Origin: Hygrocybe punicea
Taxonomy: Eukaryota > Basidiomycota > Agaricomycetes > Agaricales > Hygrophoraceae
Assembly: GCA_963556145.1 (NCBI GenBank)
Contig: OY744464.1
Coordinates: 2,728,001-2,792,000, forward strand
Length of the DNA stretch: 64,000 bases
Direction: 5' to 3'
In this document: positions 22,910 through 34,357 of the stretch, piece by piece
Numbering within the stretch: position 1 is the first letter of the stretch
Layout: each line of letters starts with the position of its first letter
Position numbers and translations under genes: made by a program
The notes under the pieces: generated by a model
Told to the model about the DNA's origin: nothing
Database searches by the model: none
What the model saw: only the letters and a program-made list of their open reading frames with translations

Positions 22910-23345
22910 CTTCACCGTCGTTCTGACATCAAACGGACGGCGTAGCTTCTGGGTTTTCCAATTCGTCTCCTTCAAATCTCATCACCTGGTTGTGCCAAGA
23001 CAGCAGGAGAACGGAAGCTCTCGTATTCACATCAGGCTTGCTATGGCCCACAACCGGGTGAATGAAATCCCAGGAAGATTTGACACTGCACTATTCAAGG
23101 AAGCGAGTGAAGTTTCTGGTGTCAAGGGTGAGACGTCCGATCCGTCAACAATGAGCGGTGACTGATAATTGTCATTTCCCATCGCAGAAATACAGTGACA
23201 TCTATTCATCTCCAGCATTCAGGACCCCTGATTCCAACTCGTTATTGCGCCAAATTACATTTTCCCTCTCATCTTGGCGTTTCTGGCAAGCCTCTCGACG
23301 ATATCGCCCCCACTATCAACTCGCGGATCTACAGTAGTCGCCACC
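22910..23345 (+). pseudogene. Unrecognised coding remnant
   Basis: A frame from a likely acceptor at about 22909 reads FFTVVLTSNGRRSFWVFQFV and LAMAHNRVNEIPGRF, then a probable intron (about 23127-23187) leads to KYSDIYSSPAFRTPDSN and ends at TAG near 23334. The splice joins and sensible composition suggest a real gene or remnant. I do not recognise it and no start codon was found. Confidence 0.3.
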
Positions 23346-23559
23346 AAAACCTCACCGTGGGGTCTCCCGTTTTCTTGTACAAAAATCTCAAACCTCCCAT
23401 CCGCGTGAAAGAAACCCTGGTCGATACGATAACGGAATTTTTGGTCATGTATCCAAGGGGGGAAGAGTCGACGTCCCATCGCATCCTTCGATCCTTTCAG
23501 GAGCTTCTCAGGATTGCGTCCTTGCCTGCACATCTCGAAGAACACGCGCAGTAATCGAC

Positions 23560-24920
23560 CCTTGTGAATGACTGAGTACGGCTTACTTATCTATCAATAC
23601 TTTGCTTACCGCCATTGTTTAATAGGTGTTATTTAGGTAGTTGGTGAATGTGAAGCAGGGAGTATGATGGAGATGTGGGTAAGCACGATGGACGAGCAAT
23701 ACGGAATTGTGGATAAGTATCGTGTAAATATATAACTCAGCCAAACGCACACTCAATGCACCACTGGGCTCAACCGTGCATGAATGCCCACTTATTTCTG
23801 GTGAACCTCGATATTGGTGCGCCGTCCGCGGTAGTTATCGGGAACGTCCACGCGAGGTCTCATGATATTTTGGTCCTTCTCATGTATGGTTGTTTTACTC
23901 ATATGTTGTCCAGTCGCCATAACGGGTTCTTGCACGATGGCAACCTGTTGAAGCGGCAGTAATTTACTGCCGTTTTTTGCAGAAGATGTTTTCCTTGTCA
24001 TGTCTGCGTGGCGTGTGCTGAAATTTCTACCAGATTCAAACTAAGTTTACGGTCATTTCTTCACGGGGACATCGACATTCAATAGTCACGATCTATTTCC
24101 GAACACTCGCGCAGATAAATTTTTATACAAGTCAGCAAAACCATTCATGTGTGAGGCCCGTGTGGATGAGATCTCCGTACGTCCCATTACTGTACCTTGC
24201 CTCGGCGTAAACACAAATTGTTGATATAATGCTGCGATTGGATACAGCTGATGGCAAGTTTCAAGCTTACATTGAAAATGACGTATCAGCAAGATAGGAT
24301 TGCAGATACTGCGGTTAGAACGATACCATACATATTTGTCGGGTTATGGGTACAACTTAAAGGGTAGCGGGAAGGGGGGTGAGATTGTTACAAATAACAC
24401 AGGCCTTTCCACATAATCATGCAAACGATTAATATAATCAGGGCTACCCATTTGAAGGGTGAACACGACATGAGCCAAAAGTAGAAAAGTGAAGTCAGGA
24501 CAGATTCACCTGCTAAAGGGGAATATTCCGGTCCATCCAACCCGTATTCTCCTAGAGCAGGAGGATTTACAAATTCCGGGGAGAAGTCTAATTCAAACCC
24601 AACATTAGCTGGAGAGATCCTGGATAAAAAGGGACAATGTCATTCACCGCTTCCATCCAAGTGCTCTTCTTCAAGGCTGTATGCTCCGGGCACATGGGGA
24701 TCCTCTGAATGTTCCCTTGCAGATCGTGGAGACGGCGCATCTGATTTGACTGGACGTGAGGTGACAACGAGACCATTGATGTTGTTATCAGACGTCATAA
24801 CGAACGAGGCAATGTCGGGGTAAAGGTGATAATGTTACAGTAACTCAATCATCAATGTACCTGGGTATTTATGCTTGCTGAGATTGCGAATGATATGATC
24901 GCGAAGAGAGCCATTCGCGT
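23560..24920. other. Mostly non-coding, with a gene-family fragment at 23830-24230
   Basis: The stretch at about 23830-24230 matches the multicopy family seen at 13.1 and 17.2 kb (HNGFLHDGNLLKRQ-like, then AGATTCAAACTAAGTTTAC and the VDEISV block). The rest shows no recognised gene. A 52-codon frame (minus, about 24640-24800) has no known motif. Confidence 0.4.
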
Positions 24921-24922
24921 TG

Positions 24923-25055
24923 GATACCTAAATTAACAATCGCAATCGTAGTGACTCGAACGAACAGCGCAACTCCCATCAACCCATGTTTTCCGGCGGT
25001 ATCATTATTATTGTTATTGTTATTGTACGTGTACCCTTGAGCAGAACTCCAACTA
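24923..25055 (+). repeat. Diverged CACTA end repeat
   Basis: GATACCTAAATTAACAATCG followed by an ATTATTGTTATTGTACGTGT and ACCCTTGAGCAGAACT series matches the first 150 bp of the CACTA copies, with more changes. It is followed by a fragment of the small gene family and then by another CACTA end at 25173, in the same orientation. Confidence 0.6.
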
Positions 25056-25172
25056 TGACAGCAAATATGCATGCAGGCGGCGTGACTGTCGACTTCAGCA
25101 TCCTGTGTGTCCGAAGTCATGATAGAGTTGTTAAAGTTGGCGTTGGCGATCGCATCTGCGGCAGGGATGTAC

Positions 25173-26497
25173 ATAGATACCTAAATTGAAAATCGTCAGC
25201 CAGACAGCCCAAACCTCACGGGCAGGAGTACCTCTAAATTCAAACAATAAACAGCCAGTGACTCATTCTCTCATTTGGCTCAAAGTTTCTTTCAATTATT
25301 ACTGTTGTACAGTACTATGAGGAGTCCCGCTGAAAACGATGGTGACGGTATCTAAACAAGGGGGAAGCGCTCACGTGCACACCATGCTTTGGCTTTGTGG
25401 TGAATTGAATGGCGATCAATCGGTGCTTGAAATTGGCACCAGCAATTCAAGCCGCTCACGCATGAAAACCAAACGGAGTTCAAATATATCTCCATTCACT
25501 ATAAGAGGACAGGCCCGTTCATCCGTCTCTTCTTCCCACTCCATGTCCACAACTTGTCCACAAATATCTTTCAGGCTCACGCTCATTCCAAGTAGGGTCC
25601 AAGTAGGGTAGAAAATATGTACTTGCGCACAACACCGAGCAAATAATTGTGTTGTTGCGAGACGAGATGAGAATCAAAAAACAAAAAAAAGGCTGACCTA
25701 CTGGTAACAATAATTACAGGATATTCAGTGCGTCAAGTCAGCTATCTCTTAGGAGCAAGCGAGCGAATAATTATGTCAAGGTGGTAACGATGGTGGAACA
25801 AAAAAAAAGGGCTAATCGGTAGATTGGTCTCGAGTCATGACTCTTCGTTCGTCACTGTCGATCTCATCCGCCCAAGTCATCGAGGCGACGCATCTTCGAT
25901 CACGGCCGTTGTTTTTGTTATCTGTGAATATCGGTATCCGCCCCATTTCTCGGAAACAATAGGTAGAGGGACACTATTCACTACATAACAGCGAGGATGA
26001 CCTGTGGTTTTTTTCAGTTCTTGATGTTTGATCAATGCCACGACCTACCCGCGCTCTCGGATGATGTACAGGAAGGATTCAAGGTAAGTGTGAATGGTCA
26101 ATCTGCCGACCAACCGATACATTAATAATGTGCAGGACGTCCCCACGCTCTTGAATGACGTGCCTCCCGGATTCGCAGTAAGCGTGAACATTCAATCTCT
26201 CGACCAACTGACACATCAATTCAGGATAACACAGACATCCCTGCGCTCTTGAACAACGTGCAGGACATATTCGAGGTAAGCGTGACGATGAATATATCGA
26301 CCAACCGACACCCTCACAATATGCAGGATAACAGTGGAGGCTCCGTTGTCCTGTTCCTGACAAGTGGCGTTCGGTGTGCCGCAAACGTTTCATGACATGG
26401 TTACAACCATGAGGACCTGTACCTTGTCGGTGTCGTTCCTGGACCAGATGATTCTTTGCGTGATGAAATAGATCATTTCCTCGCAACCCTCGTGGTG
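25173..26497 (+). mobile_element. CACTA derivative 3, right-truncated
   Basis: It begins ATAGATACCTAAATTGAAAA and follows the same order as copies 1 and 2: end repeat, a 900-bp leader with TTTTTTTCAGTTC, and short transposase exons from ATG 26034. Its exons are a mosaic: the first introns resemble the copy at 37.4 kb, while the later part (DNTDIPALLNNVQ and the TGGAGGCTCCGTTG exon) resembles copy 1. It stops abruptly near 26497 after the EIDHFLATL region, with no right-hand repeat. Confidence 0.65.
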
Positions 26498-26721
26498 CCG
26501 GTGATCAAGCGGAGCTCCACTTACTTTTGTTTGATGTTTGAAATTCAAAATGTATCGTGTTTGACATTCTAATGATAACCTCTCCTCGGGCAACACCAAC
26601 AATCCGTCCTAACGCAACATTGACAATCCCTCGCGCAACCTTTCAACAACGCCAAGCTTTGCCAACGTTATGCCCAGATTGGGTGTGGGAATAACTGGAT
26701 TGAAACTTCATCATGATGTTA

Positions 26722-26903
26722 TACGGAAAATTGGCGGGTGGGCAGTACAATCAGATTGACATGAGAGTATCTGAATGACATGTGAATGATCTACCGGTGA
26801 GTACTTATCAACTCACGATGTTATACGGAATTGACAGGTGGGCAGTACAATCAGATTGACATGGGAGTATCTGAATGACATGAGAATGATCTACTGGTGA
26901 GTA
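26722..26903. repeat. 97-bp tandem duplication upstream of the Harbinger transposase
   Basis: GATGTTATACGGAAAATTGG... through TTATCAACTCA occurs twice in a row with a few changes. The second copy runs up to the start codon at 26915, so the likely promoter region is doubled. Confidence 0.8.
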
Positions 26904-26914
26904 TTTATCAACTC

Positions 26915-28323
26915 ATGGCTGCTTATCAGCCGCTTATTAGCTTTTCTCCTCCCTCAATGCTGGGCTCAAGTGAAAATACCGACAGTGACGAAAGCTCGAG
27001 TAGTAGTCAGGGATCTAGATTTGCGAGTATTCCTGAGCAGATCCAACGGCGATGACAACAACTTCAAGATCTGGCTGTTATTGTGGCTTCGATGATCAAT
27101 GTCGTCGTCGAGCAATATGTCTCCCCACATTACGACAAAATCCCGTATCATACGTCGATACTCAAAGGTGAAGCTTGGGTTGTAGAGTTGCTCACTGGCC
27201 ATCCACTTCGCATTCGATGTGAATTGGGTGTCCGGAAGCATGTGTTCATTCGCCTCGCTCAATCTCTGCGACACCACGGCTACAATGACTCCACAGATGT
27301 CAAACTCGAAGAGCAACTCGCCATCTTCTTGTACACCTGTGTTACGGGTTTATCTTCTCCCCATGTGGGTGAAAGATTCCAGCGAACACCCTCAACCATT
27401 GCGATGTTTGTTTGTTTTTTGCAATGCAAGTGATGTATCTGATACCCAAAATTCAGGTACTTCAAGTCGATGCTGCTTTATTTCTCCTCCACTCCATTCT
27501 ATACCGAGTACGTTCGACTACCATTATCGGATGATCCCACTCCACCAACCATCGCCAATGATCCTAAATATTTCCCCTTCTTTATGGGTGCGCTTGGTGC
27601 AATTGATGGCACCCACATCCATTGTTCCCCTTCCGCGTCTGAACGAGAGGCAATGCGAGATAGCATGGGTAGGTTGACACAAAACTGCCTTGCAGCATGT
27701 TCATTCGACCTTCGATTCCTGTACATTCTGAGTGGCTGGGAGGGATCTACAACAGATGCTGCCATGTGGAATGATGCGCGTGTCGATTTTCGTATACCTC
27801 CCGGCCGATATTACCTTGCGGATGGAGGATTTGCATCGTGTGACCATCTTCTCATGCCTTTTCGAGGAGTCCGCTACCATCTCAAAGAGAACGAGCGTGC
27901 AGGCCTTCAGTACATTGATTCTTTACACTCTCACTCAAAACTCACTTTGTTTGTAGACCTGCCAATATGGAGGAACTATTTAATCTTCGACTTGCTAAAG
28001 CACGCAATGTCATTGAGCGGTTGTTTGGGATCTTAAAAAGGTGATTCAGAATCCTCATTCTACCACCGGGATATGACATGGATGTGCAAGCGCAAATTCC
28101 TCCAGCAATGGCAGCCCTACACAACTTCATCCGTCAACATGATCCTGAGGAGATCGAGGCGTTTGAACCGCTGGAAGATTTCGACATCGAAATGACTGAG
28201 GAGTTGTGCCCAGGCTATGTGGGACATGCAGAGAGTGCCCAAGCGGCTGAGCGGCGTCTTTTGATTGCAGCAGCTATGTGGGACCAATATCAGGGATATC
28301 TTGCCGTACATCCTGTCAACTAA
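26915..28323 (+). pseudogene. PIF/Harbinger-like DDE transposase with two nonsense codons
   Basis: Exons 26915-27405, 27457-27909 and 27957-28323 join cleanly with GT..AG introns. The protein has the PIF/Harbinger DDE nuclease series: GALGAIDGTHI (first D), GWEGSTTDAAMW (second D), YYLADGGFASC with PFRGVRYHL, and NVIERLFGILKR (E). The exon start reads ATGGCTGCTTATCAG, giving an S-rich N-terminus. Two in-frame TGA codons break it, at 27053-27055 and 28042-28044, each where Arg (CGA) would be expected. The enzyme would excise and insert the element with the help of the Myb/SANT-like protein encoded convergently at 28553-30965. Confidence 0.75.
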
Positions 28324-28552
28324 CTTGTATGTCTACAGTATTGTCTACGGTCTGCTATGTCTCCTTGTTTGCATGTACAATATTCTCTCGTTGCCTGTGT
28401 CCAGTACTGTATACTTGTAAGTCGTTCTCGATGACAGTAGTTTGTTTGTTTGCCATTTTGTACAGTAGTCACGTCAAATGTTGAATTTTCAATGTTTGGA
28501 ATATTTTTCATGAGCATGAGTAAAAAAAAAATACGAGTACATAGGACATGGA

Positions 28553-30965
28553 CTACGTCTCAGGAAAAGATGACTCCGGGAATCCTGCTTGCATGATCTT
28601 TCTCTTCAACCATGCCCGCCGAAATGCATCCTCCTCCTCCTCCATCAACATGTATGCATCAGCCTCGCGTGCATGTCCAAGGATGTCGAAGAGTGCCGCC
28701 AACATATCATGGCCCAGCCATTTTTCCTGCGCTAGGGCACGGGTCCTCGCAACACGGATGCGTGAGTCCTTGTTATTCTGTAATGCAGCTTGAGTGTGGA
28801 GATCATTTTGAAGCATGTTGGCCTGGAAGTTGGTATTGAACATGTCCAAAGTAGATGAAAATTCGAGCAACGCATTTGGTTTGGACTGGCGAGATCTGGA
28901 AGATCGCAGAGAGGATGTCGAATTTGGGGTGCCGAGAGCCGAATATTTGCATTTACCAAGAGAGGATGATGATACTGATGCTGGTGTTGAAGAGGAAAAT
29001 GGGGGAACTGTGGGGATATCATTGTAATCGGCATCAAGACGAGGCTCTATGAGGTTACAAGGGACTGAGCCGGCATTGACATGTTGGGTGCCAGTATGGA
29101 AATCCTGAAAAGAAAAGGATGTAGATGGGGAAGATTCATTAAGTGTCCGAGCAGGAGGTGTCAGAAGTGTGGCAGTGGAATCTGGGATACAATTAAGGAG
29201 ATCCTGAAAAGAGTTGGTGGCAGGATTAAGTGGAGGAACATTGTTGACCATTTGAACAGAGGAGAGTGGCAGTGGCACCATTGGCCTGGTTTCACTGGAA
29301 CTGCTGGTGACCGTTCCAGTTGGCCGGTTTCCTGATTGTGTACCATGGAATATGTGGGTACCCCGGTCCTGGACGTTTGTTGGCATGAGTTGCAACATGT
29401 CATTCCAATGTAACCAGCCTTTGTTGCGGAAGGTGGCGGCACCACGGTGTTTCTATATTCAAATTGGAGAAAGTAATGGAAACAAAGTTAAGAAATACCT
29501 TCGTGTAATCCTTCCATACTGCCTGCTCCGCGAGCCCAATGTTGGCACCCCGATCTGCATCCCAGCTGAAACCAGATTGATTTGAGAGATGTTGAACAAC
29601 GTGAAACGTCTCCTTGAGCTGCATTAGTGTTGGGGAAGTTCGGTCTCAGACCGACCCAAACCCGGTTTAGACCGAACCGAAACCGCCGGTTTTGGTTTTG
29701 GTTTGGGAAATTTCGGCTGAGACCGAACGGTTCGGTCTCCGGTTTGGAGATTTGGCCGCGGGCCGAAACGGTTTCAAACTGAGTTTGAACCACAAACCGA
29801 CAGTACTTGGCTGACTTCGAAAGTCACCCAAATTCACCAACCCCCACCAACAACACCCCCAATGTACGCCAAACGAGGACGATGGAGCACCCGAGGTCGA
29901 CAAAACGGGCGGCGGGGTACTCCCTGCCGCCCTCGTATGTTTTTTATTTATATTTATTCGAACTTAACTAACGCATTAACACATTACAGGTTGACGCACA
30001 CCACCATCACCACCATCACCACCATCACCACCATCACCATCACCACCACCACGACGGCAACGACAGCGACTGCCACCATGACGGCCACAACCACGACAGC
30101 AGCGATCAACGCCGCACCAGACACGCCAACGCCTCCAACGCGCGCGCACGCAAACGAACGTGAACGGGGTGGAGTGGCAGTTGTCGAGCAGCGGGGGGTG
30201 GTGCATCCACCCCCGCTCCTTCGTGGTATGTTATTTTTATTCTTTCTTTTATTGATTTTATTTGTATATAACGGAACACGGCACAACACCACCACCACCA
30301 TGCAACACCACCACCACCACCACACCCAATCGACAACAGCCGAGGTGGAACACACGCGTTCGACGCGTGTGTTTCGCTAGGACAGGGCCGTGCAGCCCAC
30401 CAACCCCCAATCCCACCTCGTAATGAGGCTAGCCACGTCGATTGACGTGTGCAGCGCTCTTGCGAGGTCAGATGGGAGGGAGGGCCCCCAGCCCATGCGG
30501 TTCGCGGTTCAGACCGCGTCTGGACCGAAACCAAACCGACGTAAACCGTTTACGTCGGTTTCGGTTTCGGTTTGGGATTTTTTGGTAGGAACCGAACCGT
30601 TCGGTTTCGGTTTGGGGCAAAAAGGCCGAAAACCGGACCGAACCGAACTTCCCCATCACTAAGCTGCATGACCCATTTGAGTTCATTGGAATACATGAAT
30701 TATATAGGATAGGCCAACGCACCCTGACCCACTTAGCCCTGCATGAAGCAACTGTCTTCTCAACACCTGTGTAAGGTCTCTTCGCCATCTCAGCAGCAGC
30801 CGCATCCCAAATTGATTGATGGAAGTTGACGCCATGTCCAGCTTCTGCCTTGTGCTCTAGGAGGAACAACAGAAGTGCCTTCTCATCTTCTTTGGTCCAG
30901 ACTGCATGATCCATGCGATGGTATGTAGAACGAAAGCGGGCCTGTTTCCTTCGTTGAACTGACAT
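28553..30965 (-). CDS. Myb/SANT-like DNA-binding protein (Harbinger partner)
   Basis: Three exons (30723-30965, 29499-29618, 28553-29452) give about 420 residues. The N-terminal Myb/SANT-like domain has VWTKEDEKALLLFLLEHKAE, SIWDAAAAEM, CRAKWVR then LKETFHVVQHL and SGFSWD, followed by VWKDYTKKHRGAATFRNKGW. The C-terminal half is S/T/P-rich with a final helical part. PIF/Harbinger elements encode such a protein to bring transposase to the DNA ends. Intron 1 contains a 1037-bp hAT-like MITE, whose target duplication copies the acceptor ATGCAG, so splicing to the downstream copy would remove the MITE and keep frame (WVR-LKET). No stop codons were seen in this model. Confidence 0.7.
29625..30661. 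mobile_element. hAT-like MITE 1 (1037 bp)
   Basis: Terminal inverted repeats TAGTGTTGGGGAAGTTCGGT and TAGTGATGGGGAAGTTCGGT (19 of 20 match) are flanked by perfect 8-bp duplications AGCTGCAT (29617-29624 and 30662-30669). Subterminal regions carry many CGGTTCGGT/ACCGAACC words. The core has a CAC/CAT simple repeat near 29998-30060. No transposase is encoded. An 8-bp duplication and a TAGTG terminus are typical of hAT elements. Confidence 0.85.
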
Positions 30966-30977
30966 AGACAACGGCAC

Positions 30978-31689
30978 TCCGACTGACTATCCCAGCAATC
31001 ATACTCAGTGTATACGACCGTTAAGTATGTATTACATAATATGCTAAGCTTGTCTTACCGCTGTCACATGTGACCTTCAGATTTGAATGTTTGGTTGTGT
31101 TACATTTGTTTGTCCTTAGGGAAAGTCACCATTGATAATAAAGGAACAATGATTAACGATTAACACCAGATTATTGTTATTATTCGATATTATTACGAGT
31201 CCCTATAAGGGAATCGTTCTATACGGTGGATTCTCAAACTCAGGGTCAGACTCTAATTTGCCAAGCCGTGGGAACAATTTTGTGAAACTGTGGGAACAAT
31301 TTTGAAGCCCTGGGAATAATTATAAAACCGTGTGACTGGGCGGAGTTGAGTGTGAGAATTTGTTGTCTCAATCAGCAAGAACAATAAGGCAGCCGGATCA
31401 CAGCAACCAATTTGGAAATGGGTAGTGTTATATTTTGTTGGTATTGCAATTGCAATCAGTGTCTTATAATAATCACAGGCATTGGTAATGCAATGTGCCG
31501 TGTATGAATGAAAAATATGTAAGTGCTATCTGTCATGTAGTTACATCTACTGTGTGTAATAGAATTGTTGATAATGAAATGAGGTCAAACAGTGTCCATT
31601 GTACACTTGTCACACAGGTCCAAATGTGTGCGGTGAGTGTTTGGTAGGTGTCCCAGCTTTAATCTGGTGCAGTCGTTTGCACAAACATC
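30978..31689. other. No gene seen
   Basis: No coding motifs are present. This should contain the right end of the Harbinger element, but no terminal inverted repeat pairing with the 26.5-26.9 kb region was found. One GTCACATGTGAC palindrome occurs near 31071. Confidence 0.4.
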
Positions 31690-32260
31690 TGTATGGTGTT
31701 TTGGTGGACATGTTCAGTGCATGTAAGTAAACCGGTGTGACCGGATATACGACACCGAACACATCGAACATGTTCAGTGTGTTCTGTGGACATGTTCGGT
31801 GCATGTCAGTAAACTAGTATGACCAGATATACGACACCGAACACATCGAACATGTTCGGTGTGTTCGGTGGACATGTTCGGTGCAGGTCAGTGAACTGGT
31901 ATGACCTGATATACTACACTGAACACATCGAACATGTTCGGTGTGTTTGGTGAAGATGTTCGGTGCATGTCAGTAAACTGGTATGACCAGATATATGACA
32001 CCGAACACATCGAACATGTTCGGTGGACATGTTCGGTGCATGTCAGTACACTGGTATAACCAGATATACTACCCTGAACACATTGAACATGTTGAACTGG
32101 TGTGTTCGGTTGACATGTTCGGTGGATGTTGGTAAGCCAATATGACTAGGTATACTACACCAAACACATCTGGTGTGTTTGGTGGACATGTTTGGTGGAT
32201 GTCCATGTACCGGTATGACTAGGTATACTACACCAAACACATCCACCAAACACACCGAAG
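31690..32260. repeat. 82-bp minisatellite
   Basis: About seven units repeat with an 82-bp step (GACATGTTCGGTGCATGTC at 31789, 31871 and 31953, then 32026 after an 8-bp loss). Each unit contains ACACATCGAACATGTTCGGT and GGTATGACCAGATATAC. ATGTTCGGT words recur inside each unit. Confidence 0.8.
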
Positions 32261-32264
32261 ATGC

Positions 32265-34330
32265 CGCAGCCTGCATGTGGGGCATTCCCCTTGCGCAAAT
32301 AGTCATATGAACAATGTATTCGATGTGTCTGTAGTGTAGCTACATGTACAATGTGTATTACAATTAATATTAATGCCAGCATTGACTACTTGCAAAGTGT
32401 TCGGTATGTTCGGTAAGATGTTCGGTTGATGTCCCAGCCTTCATCTGTGGCATTTCCCTTGCACAAATCGTTGTACGAACAACGTATTCGATGTATCTGT
32501 AGTGTAGCTACCAGTACAATGTGTATTAGAATTAATAATAATGCCAGCATTGACTACTTGCAAAGTGTTCGGTATGTTCGGTAAGATGTTCGGTTGATGT
32601 CCCAGCCTTCATCTGTGGCATTTCCCTTGCACAAATCGTTGTACGAACAACGTATTCGATGTATCTGTAGTGTAGCTACCAGTACAATGTGTATTAGAAT
32701 TAATAATAATGCCAGCATTGACTACTTGCAAAGTGTTCGGTATGTTCGGTAAGATGTTCGGTTGATGTCCCAGCCTTCATCTGTGGCATTTCCCTTGCAC
32801 AAATCGTTGTACGAACAACGTATTCGATGTATCTGTAGTGTAGCTACCAGTACAATGTGTATTAGAATTAATAATAATGCCAGCATTGACTACTTGCAAA
32901 GTGTTCGGTATGTTCGGTAAGATGTTCGGTTGATGTCCCAGCCTTCATCTGTGGCATTTCCCTTGCACAAATCGTTGTACGAACAACGTATTCGATGTAT
33001 CTGTAGTGTAGCTACCAGTACAATGCATATTAGAATTAATATTAATGCCAGCATTGACTACTTGCAAAGTGTTCGGTATGTTCGGTAAGATGTTCGGTTG
33101 ATGTCCCAGCCTTCATCTGTGGCATTTCCCTTGCACAAATCGTTGTACGAACAACGTATTCGATGTATCTGTAGTGTAGCTACCAGTACAATGTGTATTA
33201 GAATTAATAATAATGCCAGCATTGACTACTTGCAAAGTGTTCGGTATGTTCGGTAAGATGTTCGGTTGATGTCCCAGCCTTCATCTGTGGCATTTCCCTT
33301 GCACAAATCGTTGTACGAACAATGTATTCGATGTATCTGTAGTGTAGCTACCAGTACAATGTGTATTAGAATTAATAATAATGCCAGCATTGACTACTTG
33401 CAAAGTGTTCGGTATGTTCGGTAAGATGTTCGGTTGATGTCCCAGCCTTCATCTGTGGCATTTCCCTTGCACAAATCGTTGTACGAACAACGTATTCGAT
33501 GTATCTGTAGTGTAGCTACCAGTACAATGTGTATTAGAATTAATAATAATGCCAGCATTGACTACTTGCAAAGTGTTCGGTATGTTCGGTAAGATGTTCG
33601 GTTGATGTCCCAGCCTTCATCTGTGGCATTTCCCTTGCACAAATCGTTGTACGAACAACGTATTCGATGTATCTGTAGTGTAGCTACCAGTACAATGTGT
33701 ATTAGAATTAATAATAATGCCAGCATTGACTACTTGCAAAGTGTTCGGTATGTTCGGTAAGATGTTCGGTTGATGTCCCAGCCTTCATCTGTGGCATTTC
33801 CCTTGCACAAATCGTTGTACGAACAACGTATTCGATGTATCTGTAGTGTAGCTACCAGTACAATGTGTATTAGAATTAATAATAATGCCAGCATTGACTA
33901 CTTGCAAAGTGTTCGGTATGTTCGGTAAGATGTTCGGTTGATGTCCCAGCCTTCATCTGTGGCATTTCCCTTGCACAAATCGTTGTACGAACAATGTATT
34001 CGATGTATCTGTAGTGTAGCTACCAGTACAATGTGTATTAGAATTAATAATAATGCCAGCATTGACTACTTGCAAAGTGTTCGGTATGTTCGGTAAGATG
34101 TTCGGTTGATGTCCCAGCCTTCATCTGTGGCATTTCCCTTGCACAAATCGTTGTACGAACAACGTATTCGATGTATCTGTTGTGTAGCTACATGTACAAT
34201 GTGTATTAGAATTATCATTAATGCAAACATTGACTACTCGTCGTACAGGTCGAAAGTGTTCAGTCAGTGTTCAGTAGATGTCCCAGCCTTTTTCTGATGC
34301 ATTCCCCTTCCACCCACAATTGTACACACA
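32265..34330. repeat. 168-bp satellite array
   Basis: Eleven nearly identical units step by exactly 168 bp, with CCCAGCCTTCATCTG starting at 32433, 32601, 32769, 32937, 33105, 33273, 33441, 33609, 33777, 33945 and 34113. Degenerate edge units lie on both sides (about 32265 and 34282). Each unit begins GTTCGGTATGTTCGGTAAGA, so it shares words with the 82-bp minisatellite. The unit is AT-rich at ATTAGAATTAATAATAATGC. No gene is present. Confidence 0.95.
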
Positions 34331-34357
34331 TTATATCAGATGTGTCTGTGTTGCAGT

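Noticed and set aside
24640..24800. Mating pheromone precursor-like small frame (minus strand)
   Set aside because: No C-terminal CaaX motif and no nearby pheromone receptor.
29862..30534. Thr/His-rich and Val/Gly-rich frames
   Set aside because: They are translations of the CAC/CAT simple repeat inside MITE 1.
26500..31600. Terminal inverted repeats of the Harbinger element
   Set aside because: I compared the flanks by eye and found no convincing pair, so the element ends are left undefined.
32265..34330. Possible CRISPR array
   Set aside because: The units are contiguous 168-bp repeats without unique spacers, in a eukaryotic sequence.
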